Source: Labilibacter marinus
GTDB lineage: Bacteria; Bacteroidota; Bacteroidia; Bacteroidales; Marinilabiliaceae
Direction of reading: 5' to 3'
DNA: 64,000 bases
NCBI RefSeq assembly: GCF_001659685.2
Contig: NZ_LXYE02000030.1
Coordinates: 103,215 to 167,214, forward strand
Part shown: in pieces, positions 24,929-36,124 of the stretch
Layout: each line of letters starts with the position of its first letter
Position numbering within the stretch: the first letter of the stretch is position 1
Program-made: the position numbers and the translations under genes
The notes under the pieces: generated by a model
Told to the model about the DNA's origin: nothing
Databases searched by the model: none
Seen by the model: the letters and a program-made list of their open reading frames with translations, nothing else

Positions 24929-27900
24929 ATGATAAATACTAAATACCTATCCGTAACCATTATTGCTTTATTAGTAAGCATTAATATTTTCTCACAGCAA
25001 TCTGTTGGATTTCAGCAACCCGAAAAAGATTTTGATAAGGCTTTAGAGTTATACCGACTGAATAAATTCGGTTCTGCTAGGGAGCAATTCGAAAAGTTTA
25101 TTGCTCAATCGGTAAGAGCTGGTTCAACCTTAATTTCAGAAGCCTACTATTATAGAGCAATATGTGCGAAAGAGCTAGAGAATGGTGATGCTGAATTTTT
25201 GTTTGAGCAATTTGTCATTGAACATCCCGAAAGCAATAAAAAGTCATATGCCTATTTCCATTTGGGAGATATGCAAATGAACCGCAAAAAATACAAGCAA
25301 GCTTTGCGCGATTTTGCCAAAGTTGAGGAGCGAAAACTAAATGATGAAACGTGGCATGCATATACTTTTAAAAAGAGTTATTGCCATTTTATGGAGGAGG
25401 AATATGATGTAGCTTCTCAAGGTTTTTACGATTTAAAAGATATTGATGGAAAATATTACGATGCTTCCAATTACTACTACGCACATATTCAATATCAAAA
25501 GGAGAATTACGAAACAGCCTTAGAAGGATTTGAGCGTTTGGCAGATGTAAAGGCCTTTAAAAAGGTGGTGCCATTTTATATTGCTCAAATTCATTATTTA
25601 AAAGGCGATTACGATGCTGCCATTAAATATGCTTTGCCAATGATGGATGAGGGTACTAAAAAGCGCCAAGCTGATATGGCCCGAATAGTGGGAGAGTCCT
25701 ATTTTGCAAAAAAGGAATATAACAAGTCTGTTGAATATTTTGAGAAAACGGTGGAGCTATCGGAAAAAGCTCGTCGTGAAGATTATTACCACTTGGGTTT
25801 TGCGTACTATTACCAGAAGAAATATGAGAAGGCTGCAGAGTATTTGAGTATGGTTACTTCGGCGAATGATGAAATGGCACAAAATGCCTACTATCATTTA
25901 GCAGATTGTCACTTAAAACTGAATGATACCAAACGTGCACGGGTGGCTTTTGAAGCCGCATCAAAAGTAGATTTTGATAAGGATATTCAGGAGGATGCAT
26001 TGTTTAACACCATTAAGTTGAACTACGAATTATCATACTCACCTTTTAACGAAATCATCAACTCGTTTTTGAGTTTTATCGAAATGTTTCCAGAGAGTGA
26101 TAAAATTGATTTGGCTTATGACTACCTAGGTAAAGTATTTTTAACCACTAAAAACTATAAGCAAGCACTGGATGCTTTGGAGAATATTAAAATCAAAAAT
26201 GCCAGAGTGTACCAAGCGTTGCAGCGTGTAGCCTATTATCATGCTATCGATTTATTTACCAATTTAAGATTTACTGAGTCAATCAACTATTTCGATTATA
26301 GTTTAAAGTACCAGAAGTTCGACAATGAATTAAAAGTAAAGGCTTTTTATTGGCGAGGAGAGGCTAAATACCGTTTGAATAATTATCCTGCTGCAGTAAA
26401 AGACTATAATGACTTTATTTTATTGCCAGGTAGCTTTAATACCGAATACTTTGATTTAGCACATTATAACATTGCTTATGCTGAATTTAAAGTGAAGAAC
26501 TATGAAAAAGCTAAAGTTTGGTGGCGCAAGTACATCAATATTGAGAAGGATAAAGGAGCTGCCACAGTTGGTGATGCTTACAATAGAATTGGCGATTGTT
26601 ATTTTGTACAACGCGATTTTCAGCAAGCTATTTCATATTACAACCAAGGTTCTCAGGTAGTCAATGGTTCTCCAGACTATTCCATGTTTCAAAAAGGAAT
26701 TTCTTTGGGAATCTTAAAGCAGCACGATTCTAAAATATCAGAATTAAATACATTGATTAACAAATATCCAAATTCAAACTATGTAGATGATGCCTTATAC
26801 GAAATGGGTAAGTCGTATGTAGCTATGAACGATTTGAATAATGCCATTAGAAAGTATAAAACTATTAAAGAAAAATACCCAAGCAGTAGTTATTCTAAGA
26901 AGGCTATGCTTCAGTTAGGGTTGGTTTATTATAATTCAAGCGATTATGAAAATTCCATGGCTTTTTATAAGCGAGTGGTTAATGAATTTCCAGGTTCGCA
27001 AGAATCCACTGAGTCTTTGCTTGGTATTCGTAATATTTACATGGATAAAAGTGATTTAGATGGTTATGTTCGTTATACTAAAACGCTTGGTTCTTTTGCG
27101 CAGGTTGATGAGCGTGAGCAGGATTCATTGAGCTATGTATCTGCGGAGCGTTATTATATGGAAAGCAAATGTAATATTGCCATCAATAACTTTAAACGTT
27201 ATCTGAAAAAATATCCACAGGGTATGTTTGTTTTAAATGCTAATTATTACATGGCCGATTGCTTGTATAAGCAAGGAGATAAATTTGATGCATTAAAAGC
27301 ATATCAGGAAGTAACTAGTAAAGGGAAAAATATTTTTAGTGAGGATGCTTTAATTCGATCTGGAGAAATAAATTACGGTATGGGTAAGTATCAATTAGCT
27401 TTGAATAACTTTCAACAACTATCTCAGATTGCCGAAATTCAGGAAAACCAGATGGAGGCTCGAATTGGTTTATTACGCTGTTACTTTAAACTAGAAGATG
27501 TAGAGAACTCTATTCAAGCTGCGCAAGTGGTGATGAACGACCCGAAGGTAGCTGGCGAAATTGTTCGTGAAGCCCGATTTATAAAAGCTGGAGCACATAA
27601 GTTAAAAGGCGATTTAGATATGGCGATATCTGAATATGAGGTGTTGGCTAAAAACCCACAAAGTGCAGAAGGCGCAGAATCTAAATATATTATTACACAG
27701 CATTACTACGATTCAGGGAATACTAAGAAAGCAGAAGACGAGGTGTTTGATTTTGCCAATAAAGGTACTTCGCATCAGTATTGGTTGGCGCGTAGCTTTA
27801 TTGTTTTATCAGATATTTATAGCAGTAGTGGAGAGTTTTTTCAGGCTAAGCAATATTTAGAGAGTATTGTAGAAAACTATAAAGGCAAAGATGATATCCA

Positions 27901-27994
27901 AGGTATGGTAAATGAACGTTTGTTGAATTTGGAGAAGAAAATGGCGGTGTCTACTGCCGAGGAGTCTGCCGATTCATTAAAAATTCAGGAATAA
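24929..27994 (+). CDS. Large secreted tetratricopeptide-repeat protein
   Basis: A 1021-residue protein with a signal peptide (cut near NIFSQ) and TPR units over almost all its length (for example AYYYRAICAKELENGDAEFL, YYHLGFAYYYQKKYEKAAEY, ALYEMGKSYVAMNDLNNAIRKY), including several outer-membrane-lipoprotein/YbgF-like repeats with YPxSxY. It is likely periplasmic and serves as a protein-binding scaffold. It ends 30 bases before the barrel gene at 28025 on the same strand. This large-TPR plus barrel pairing suggests the two work together at the outer membrane, which is inference. Confidence 0.8.
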   Translation: MINTKYLSVTIIALLVSINIFSQQSVGFQQPEKDFDKALELYRLNKFGSAREQFEKFIAQSVRAGSTLISEAYYYRAICAKELENGDAEFLFEQFVIEHPESNKKSYAYFHLGDMQMNRKKYKQALRDFAKVEERKLNDETWHAYTFKKSYCHFMEEEYDVASQGFYDLKDIDGKYYDASNYYYAHIQYQKENYETALEGFERLADVKAFKKVVPFYIAQIHYLKGDYDAAIKYALPMMDEGTKKRQADMARIVGESYFAKKEYNKSVEYFEKTVELSEKARREDYYHLGFAYYYQKKYEKAAEYLSMVTSANDEMAQNAYYHLADCHLKLNDTKRARVAFEAASKVDFDKDIQEDALFNTIKLNYELSYSPFNEIINSFLSFIEMFPESDKIDLAYDYLGKVFLTTKNYKQALDALENIKIKNARVYQALQRVAYYHAIDLFTNLRFTESINYFDYSLKYQKFDNELKVKAFYWRGEAKYRLNNYPAAVKDYNDFILLPGSFNTEYFDLAHYNIAYAEFKVKNYEKAKVWWRKYINIEKDKGAATVGDAYNRIGDCYFVQRDFQQAISYYNQGSQVVNGSPDYSMFQKGISLGILKQHDSKISELNTLINKYPNSNYVDDALYEMGKSYVAMNDLNNAIRKYKTIKEKYPSSSYSKKAMLQLGLVYYNSSDYENSMAFYKRVVNEFPGSQESTESLLGIRNIYMDKSDLDGYVRYTKTLGSFAQVDEREQDSLSYVSAERYYMESKCNIAINNFKRYLKKYPQGMFVLNANYYMADCLYKQGDKFDALKAYQEVTSKGKNIFSEDALIRSGEINYGMGKYQLALNNFQQLSQIAEIQENQMEARIGLLRCYFKLEDVENSIQAAQVVMNDPKVAGEIVREARFIKAGAHKLKGDLDMAISEYEVLAKNPQSAEGAESKYIITQHYYDSGNTKKAEDEVFDFANKGTSHQYWLARSFIVLSDIYSSSGEFFQAKQYLESIVENYKGKDDIQGMVNERLLNLEKKMAVSTAEESADSLKIQE

Positions 27995-28024
27995 CCAACT
28001 AATCTAACTATTTGAATAAAGTCA

Positions 28025-29797
28025 ATGATGAAGAATAAGATATATAAAACCCTTTTACTTGCTACTTCAATTCTAGGTACAGTATCGCTTTCTGCGCAAG
28101 AATTAAATAAGGATGTAAAAGTAGTTCGAGAATACAATCCGATTATTTCGGATGCATATAAAATCAATCAATTGCCAGGTAGTGAGGTTGATTCAAGTAC
28201 GTTTAAACCCAACTTTTCTTATAATATACTTTCTAAAGCTATGGCTTCTGGCTTGGCAATAGAGCCCATTACCGCAGCTCGTTTAACGCCTGAGCGTAAG
28301 ACAGTGTTAGATAAGTCTTATGTTAAAGGAGGCCTGGGCAACTATGTTACTTTATTTGGAGAGCTAAATTACAATGTGCTTCGTTCAGAGGACTTTGCTG
28401 TTGGTTTAAATGTGGGACATACTTCATCAATGGGTGAGGTTAAGCTTGAAGATGATTCTAAATCTGAGGCTCCATTTCATGATACGTGGGCTTCGGTATA
28501 TTTTCGTCGCTTTTGGAAAGATTATACATTATCTATAGATGCTGATTTTCAACATAACGTATATAGATATTACGGATATCAAAATATTGATGGTGATATG
28601 TCGTACTTCAACCCATTGCCAAGTATAGGCATGATGGAAATCCCCGGTAGCGATTTATTAGGGGAGGATGACAAGCAGCGCTTAAGTTCTTTTGATGTAA
28701 CAGTAGGTTTTAATAATAAAATATTAGATGATTCAGATATTCCGTTTGATGCCAATTTTAAGTTCGGAAGTTTTAGCAACTATACTGGTGTGCGCGAAAA
28801 TAATTTTGGTTTAGATGGTAATGTAAGAGTTCATTTAAATAATATGTTTTTTGATGTGGCTGCAGGATTCGATTATTATGGCACTTCTGTACCTAGTCCT
28901 GATTCGCCTCAGTATTTATTTTTAGATAGAAAGATGACTGTTGTGAATATAGCACCTGCTTTAGGGTTTCAGTTTGATGCGGCTAGTGTAAAGGTTGGTT
29001 TAGATATGTATGCGCAATTGGGTGGACAAGATGATGAGTTTAACGTAGCGCCGCATATTGAGGCTGAGTTAGAAATTGCAGAAGGTGTTGTAACGGCTTT
29101 TGGTGGTATCAAGGGAGATTACTACATCAACAATTACGAAAAAGTTCAGCGAGAAAACAGATATGTTACGCCCGATCAGAATGTGCAAAACAGCTTTCAT
29201 GGTATTCATTTGTTTGGAGGTATAAAAGGTAACTTTAGTTCCCAAACTAGTTTTACGGCACGTGTTGATTATTCTACTTTTGATAATGAGCACTTTTTTG
29301 TAAATAGAGGATATGTAGTAAGTGGTTCCTTCTCTGGTGTTCCTGCACCTATTCATCAGGATAATATTTTTGATGTTGTTTATGATGATGGTACTCTATT
29401 GGAGGTGTCTGGAGAATTAAAGTATGAGCCTTCTACTCAATTTAACTTACTATTAAAAGGTAAGTATAATGGCTGGAACCTAGATAACTTAAAGCAAGGA
29501 TGGCATAAACCAGAACTAGAAATTGGCGCAACAGCAAATTATGAAATGTTTGAAGATGTGTGGGTAAATGCCGGATTATATTCTATCGGAAAAAGATATG
29601 CCTATGATGTTGCTGCAGATATGGAAAAAGAACTAAAAGGTGTTATAGATTTAAACTTAGGAGTTAATTATTACATGAGTTCAAAATGGAATCTGTTTGC
29701 AAATGTCAATAATATTTTAATTGGAAAATATTATCAATGGAACGGATATCCGCTACAAGGTTTAAATATTAGGGCAGGAGTAGGGTACTCTTTCTAA
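28025..29797 (+). CDS. Outer membrane beta-barrel protein, partner of the TPR protein
   Basis: A 590-residue protein with a signal peptide (cut near SLSAQ), a conserved-looking N-terminal segment (VKVVREYNPIISDAYKINQL) and about 500 residues of amphipathic strands ending in GYSF, a typical outer membrane terminus. No TonB plug or carboxypeptidase-like domain is present, so TonB-dependent receptor labels for this family would be misleading. Probably co-transcribed with the TPR gene and followed by a terminator. A role in outer membrane transport or assembly is plausible but unshown. Confidence 0.7.
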   Translation: MMKNKIYKTLLLATSILGTVSLSAQELNKDVKVVREYNPIISDAYKINQLPGSEVDSSTFKPNFSYNILSKAMASGLAIEPITAARLTPERKTVLDKSYVKGGLGNYVTLFGELNYNVLRSEDFAVGLNVGHTSSMGEVKLEDDSKSEAPFHDTWASVYFRRFWKDYTLSIDADFQHNVYRYYGYQNIDGDMSYFNPLPSIGMMEIPGSDLLGEDDKQRLSSFDVTVGFNNKILDDSDIPFDANFKFGSFSNYTGVRENNFGLDGNVRVHLNNMFFDVAAGFDYYGTSVPSPDSPQYLFLDRKMTVVNIAPALGFQFDAASVKVGLDMYAQLGGQDDEFNVAPHIEAELEIAEGVVTAFGGIKGDYYINNYEKVQRENRYVTPDQNVQNSFHGIHLFGGIKGNFSSQTSFTARVDYSTFDNEHFFVNRGYVVSGSFSGVPAPIHQDNIFDVVYDDGTLLEVSGELKYEPSTQFNLLLKGKYNGWNLDNLKQGWHKPELEIGATANYEMFEDVWVNAGLYSIGKRYAYDVAADMEKELKGVIDLNLGVNYYMSSKWNLFANVNNILIGKYYQWNGYPLQGLNIRAGVGYSF

Positions 29798-29818
29798 GAA
29801 AAATTAAAAAGCTAAGAG

Positions 29819-29871
29819 TCGCCAAGTAGGTGCTGTAATTAATTTATGGTATTTGCTTGGCGATTTTTTTT
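29819..29871 (+). terminator. Rho-independent terminator after the TPR-barrel operon
   Basis: TCGCCAAG (29819-29826) pairs with CTTGGCGA (29856-29863), followed by eight T; the loop is long. Confidence 0.7.
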
Positions 29872-30060
29872 ACATGCTATTATATTTTCTAAAGTTGCCT
29901 GAATAGTTTTTTGTCACAAAATTGAGGTGAATTTACGTAATCAAACATTAATTATTTTCACTAGAAGCATGTTTGTGTAATTCATTTGGTAATAAGAGGA
30001 AATGTTTCTTTTTTATTTTATAAAAAGATTTATTTTCGCAGCGTTAAAAATTAAAAACAA

Positions 30061-31749
30061 ATGAACTACACATTGCTAGATTTTCTGACCTTAATAGGTT
30101 CACTTGGCTTATTCCTTTATGGAATGAAATTAATGAGTGAGGCACTACAGAAAGTGGCCGGAAGTAAACTGCGAAACTTTTTAGCTGTCATGACTTCGAA
30201 TAGAGTTATGGGGGTACTTACTGGGTTTTCATTAACCGCAATTATTCAATCGTCGAGTGCTACTACGGTTATGATTGTCAGTTTTGTTAATGCAGGCTTA
30301 TTAACCTTGTCGGAATCGGCTGGTGTAATAATGGGAGCCAACATAGGAACCACCATTACAGCTTGGATTATTTCTATTTTGGGCTTTAAGGTTAAAATGA
30401 GCATACTGGCCTACCCAATTATTGGTATTGGTTTTCCTTTGGTTTTCTCTAAAAAAACCAGAAATCAATCATGGGGACAGGTATTGTTAGGTTTTGCACT
30501 TCTGTTTATTGGTTTAGAAAGTTTAAAATCTAGTGTGCCCGATTTAAAAGGTAATCCAGAGGTTTTAGTTTTTATTAAAGATTGGGCCAATAGTGGATTT
30601 CTATCTAATATTATTTTCCTTGTAATTGGTACTTTGTTAACGGTTATCATTCAATCATCAAGTGCTACTATGGCATTAACCTTGGTGATGTGTAATAATG
30701 GTTGGATTGGTTTTGATAGTGCTGCCGCAATGGTATTAGGAGAGAACATTGGAACCACTATTACAGCCAACCTCGCTGCTATGGTGGCCAATTCAACGGC
30801 CAAGCGAGCCGCTCGATTGCATCTATTGTTTAATGTTTTCGGTGTTGTATGGGTACTTCTAATTTTTCCGTATTTCTTAAAAGGAATAGACGCAATTTCT
30901 TCAAACTTAACAGGCAAGTCAGCCTTTGTTGATGCAGCTTCGGTGCCTATTGCTTTGTCTTTGTTTCATACATTTTTTAATGTATTAAATGTATTGATAC
31001 AAATATGGTTTGTTAAGTTCTTGGTGAATTTGGTGAAGAAAATTATTCCAGAACAAGAAGAGGATGAGGAGTTTAGATTGAAGTATATAAACTTTGGAAT
31101 GCTCAGTACAAGTGAGTTGTCTATGCTTCAGGTTAAAAAGGAAATTATATTGTACGGAGAACAGACTAAGAAGCTTTTTAAGCGCTTAGGAAATATGCTG
31201 GAAGAAACTAAAGAACGTAAGTTTCAAAAGCAATTTGATAAGGTTAAAAATGGAGAGGATAAGAGTGATGAGATGGAAATATCCATTGCAAAATATCTAA
31301 CTAAAGTATCCGAGGGTGAGTTGAGTAAGAAATCAGCAACTCGTATAAGCTCTATGTTCAGAATTATCGATGAATTGGAGAGTGTGGGTGATTCGTGCTT
31401 AAACATAGCTAGAGCAATGTCCAGAGCTAGAGACAAGAAAACTCCATTGACAGAAGACATGAAAGAAAAGATTACTAAAATGTTTTCTCTTTTAGAAAAG
31501 TCATTGGATGTTATGTTGGCCAACCTTAATGAGCATCATTATGATGTAGATATTGAAAGTGCTGAAAACATTGAAAATAAAATCAATGAGTACAGAAATA
31601 AATTAAGAAAAGAACATGTTAAAGCGGTCGAAAAAGAAGAGTATTCGTATGCTGTTGGTTCTTTATATAAAGATATTTTCTCAGAGTCAGAGAAGCTTGC
31701 AGATTGTGTTTATGATGTAAGTGCTTCTATTGTAGATTCAGCAGAGTAA
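30061..31749 (+). CDS. Na/Pi cotransporter with C-terminal PhoU-like domain
   Basis: A 562-residue protein. The membrane part (about 1-325) has the two inverted QSSS repeats of the Na/Pi-cotransporter family (AIIQSSSATTVMIVSF and VIIQSSSATMALTLVM) with MGANIGTTITAW and LGENIGTTITAN. The cytoplasmic part (about 340-560) is helical and PhoU-like (RISSMFRIIDELESVGDSCLNIA). It probably takes up or exports phosphate, with the PhoU-like part controlling flux. It stands alone, with a strong terminator behind it. Confidence 0.92.
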   Translation: MNYTLLDFLTLIGSLGLFLYGMKLMSEALQKVAGSKLRNFLAVMTSNRVMGVLTGFSLTAIIQSSSATTVMIVSFVNAGLLTLSESAGVIMGANIGTTITAWIISILGFKVKMSILAYPIIGIGFPLVFSKKTRNQSWGQVLLGFALLFIGLESLKSSVPDLKGNPEVLVFIKDWANSGFLSNIIFLVIGTLLTVIIQSSSATMALTLVMCNNGWIGFDSAAAMVLGENIGTTITANLAAMVANSTAKRAARLHLLFNVFGVVWVLLIFPYFLKGIDAISSNLTGKSAFVDAASVPIALSLFHTFFNVLNVLIQIWFVKFLVNLVKKIIPEQEEDEEFRLKYINFGMLSTSELSMLQVKKEIILYGEQTKKLFKRLGNMLEETKERKFQKQFDKVKNGEDKSDEMEISIAKYLTKVSEGELSKKSATRISSMFRIIDELESVGDSCLNIARAMSRARDKKTPLTEDMKEKITKMFSLLEKSLDVMLANLNEHHYDVDIESAENIENKINEYRNKLRKEHVKAVEKEEYSYAVGSLYKDIFSESEKLADCVYDVSASIVDSAE

Positions 31750-31772
31750 ATTATTTCAAAGATATTAGTTGG

Positions 31773-31812
31773 CAGGGCGTACAAAATGACTTTTGTACGC
31801 CCTGTCATTTTT
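31773..31812 (+). terminator. Rho-independent terminator after the Na/Pi gene
   Basis: CAGGGCGTACAAAA (31773-31786) pairs perfectly with TTTTGTACGCCCTG (31791-31804) around a four-base loop, followed by a short T-rich tail. Confidence 0.82.
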
Positions 31813-34100
<2,288 letters not shown>

Positions 34101-34121
34101 GTAGATTAATAATATTATATG

Positions 34122-34155
34122 AACCGTCTTGATTTATTTCAAGGCGGTTTTTTTT
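34122..34155 (+). terminator. Rho-independent terminator after gyrB
   Basis: AACCGTCTTGA pairs with TCAAGGCGGTT around a short loop, followed by eight T. Confidence 0.85.
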
Positions 34156-34161
34156 ATTGAT

Positions 34162-34863
34162 TTAATGTACATATTTGTTAATGAAAGCATCCTTGTAAGA
34201 TCGGCCTATAGGAATTTCATATTTAGAACTTAAAAATACCATGTTGCCCGAAATCTTATCAATTTTTGAAGTATTGATAATATATGATTTATGAATTCTA
34301 ACAAAGGACTGATCAGATAGTTTTTCTTCCCAATGTTTTAAAGCCTCTGAAGATAAATGTACTTTTTCGTAGGTGTGAATTTCTGTATAGTCAGCATCTG
34401 ACTTAATGCATATAATATCTTTGGAGTTTACTTTAATAAAATCATGCCCCGATTTAATATATAAGTCCCTATCTTCCTCTTTATGAGAGCTATTTTCAGA
34501 TGAAGTCGTTTTGTTAATGTGAGGTTTTATTTTATTGATAGCCATGATGAAACGTTGAAATGAAAATGGCTTTAATAGGTAATCAATCACACTAAATTCA
34601 TAACTCTTTATGGCGTAGTCTGGAAATGCTGTGGTTAAAATAACAAATGGCTTTTGTGGCATTATTTTTAGGAAATCGATACCTGATATTTTAGGCAGAT
34701 GAATATCCAAAAAGATAAGGTCGACGCTTTCCTTTTTTAGGTATTCCATGGCGTCCAGGGCATTAGAAAATGTTGCTTTCAGTTCCAAAACCCCGAAATC
34801 ATCAATATATTTCTTTAATATTCTTTGCGCAGGAGGCTGATCTTCTATGATAATGCAATTCAT
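34162..34863 (-). CDS. LytTR-family response regulator
   Basis: A 233-residue regulator with a receiver domain (E7-D8, phospho-acceptor D53 in LIFLDIHLP, Lys in YLLKPFSF) and a C-terminal LytTR DNA-binding domain (about 130-230, IICIKSDADYTEIHTYE, FVRIHKSYIINTSKI, EIPIGRSY). LytTR proteins bind pairs of 9-bp repeats 12 bp apart, and a pair with exactly that geometry lies upstream of its kinase gene at 35967-35996. It follows the kinase gene by 40 bases. Confidence 0.93.
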   Translation of the reverse strand: MNCIIIEDQPPAQRILKKYIDDFGVLELKATFSNALDAMEYLKKESVDLIFLDIHLPKISGIDFLKIMPQKPFVILTTAFPDYAIKSYEFSVIDYLLKPFSFQRFIMAINKIKPHINKTTSSENSSHKEEDRDLYIKSGHDFIKVNSKDIICIKSDADYTEIHTYEKVHLSSEALKHWEEKLSDQSFVRIHKSYIINTSKIDKISGNMVFLSSKYEIPIGRSYKDAFINKYVH

Positions 34864-34903
34864 TTTAAAGGCCTTTTTTATAAAGAGTTGAAAGAAATAT
34901 TAA

Positions 34904-35929
34904 CTACAATTGTTTAGTCAAAGTTATGGATAATTGTACTTCAAAAAATGATTCGTCTTTGTTTATTTCTAAACTATGTAATTTTGGATATAAAAGTTGG
35001 AGACGCTTTTTAACGTTTATTAGCCCAATGCCGTTTGGTAACTTCTCGGTGTTTGATTGTTCTTGAAATGAATTTTTGCAATAAAAACTTAATATTCCAT
35101 CATCACTCAGTTGAGTGTTTACTTCAATGTAAATATTTTCTGTTTGGCTCGCGGTACTGTGTTTATAAGCATTTTCTATAAAAACGATGAGTATTAGTGG
35201 TGCAATATGATATGATCCACTAATGTTCTTTTGAGTAAACTGAATGTGACCTCTATCTTCAATTTGTAGTTGGTGAAGTCGGATATAGTTTTCGATTAAA
35301 TCAATTTCCTTTTGCAAAGGAACATATTTCTCTTTGCATTCATAAAGCATGTATCTTAATACCGAAGAAAGCTCTAAAATTATTTCTGGCGTTTTAGGAG
35401 AGTTTTCAATCGCATATGCGTACAAATTATTGAGGTTATTAAATAAGAAGTGCGGGTTAATTTGAGATTTTAAAAAACGTAACTCACTTTCTTTGGCAAC
35501 AGCTTTTAAGTCTTCTACTTCCTTTTGTTTCATTAGAGCATCCCAGGCAAACTTAAAACCAGATAGCATTGTAATTACTGGCATGCCGCCTAATAATGTA
35601 TAAAAAATACCTGCAAATTCACGTCCTCTGGTATCCGGAAAGAATATTTTCTCGAGTACAAATTCTTCCAAAATAATTGCTGCTGTTGTAATTAGTACAA
35701 TGGAGCTTATCGAAATAAAATACTTTTTCTTATAGTAGAAACGAGGGAATATGACATAGTTAATAAGTAAAGCAACTATAGCATAATTCAGATAAAACGC
35801 TACATGGTGAATTTCTATCTGAGGGTTTTTCTTATCAAAAGCAAAGAATATGAATGCCAGAATATTGAGTATGATCTGAAAAACAATTTCATATAGAGAA
35901 ATGCCAGCAAATTTTAATTTTTTATCCAT
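34904..35929 (-). CDS. LytS/YehU-type sensor histidine kinase
   Basis: A 341-residue kinase with four membrane segments (about 12-130), a short coiled linker and the His_kinase domain with phospho-acceptor motif SQINPHFLFNNLNNL and an ATP-binding end (FIENAYKHS, GIGLINVKKRLQLLY). There is no separate sensor domain, so the signal is probably felt in the membrane. It is paired with the LytTR regulator downstream and diverges from the TonB-receptor-like gene at 36125, its probable target. Confidence 0.92.
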   Translation of the reverse strand: MDKKLKFAGISLYEIVFQIILNILAFIFFAFDKKNPQIEIHHVAFYLNYAIVALLINYVIFPRFYYKKKYFISISSIVLITTAAIILEEFVLEKIFFPDTRGREFAGIFYTLLGGMPVITMLSGFKFAWDALMKQKEVEDLKAVAKESELRFLKSQINPHFLFNNLNNLYAYAIENSPKTPEIILELSSVLRYMLYECKEKYVPLQKEIDLIENYIRLHQLQIEDRGHIQFTQKNISGSYHIAPLILIVFIENAYKHSTASQTENIYIEVNTQLSDDGILSFYCKNSFQEQSNTEKLPNGIGLINVKKRLQLLYPKLHSLEINKDESFFEVQLSITLTKQL

Positions 35930-35966
35930 AACTTTAAAAGTAAGCTCTCTTTCTTAAAAATGAAAA

Positions 35967-35996
35967 TTTAACCCGTGAACTCCCATTTTTAACCTA
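35967..35996. promoter_or_regulatory. Candidate LytTR-binding direct repeat
   Basis: TTTAACCCG (35967-35975) and TTTAACCTA (35988-35996) are direct repeats with a 21-bp period, that is 9 + 12 bp, the spacing known for LytTR-domain sites. It lies between the divergent kinase and barrel genes. Confidence 0.6.
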
Positions 35997-36124
35997 TAAA
36001 ATGCAAAAGTTTTTGAAACAGGCCTTCATTGTTGTTCACATGCCAAAGCCTGTCGTTCAAAGATGTTTTTTTACCCTGAAAATTATTGCCTGTATTTTGC
36101 AGGATAATTATAATAAACGTAATA

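Noticed and set aside
29069..29356. 95-codon antisense frame within the barrel gene
   Set aside because: Shadow of the 28025-29797 gene, which has a signal peptide and barrel pattern.
36086..36124. TTG start for the TonB-receptor-like gene
   Set aside because: The ATG at 36125 begins a normal signal peptide; the upstream codons would spoil it.
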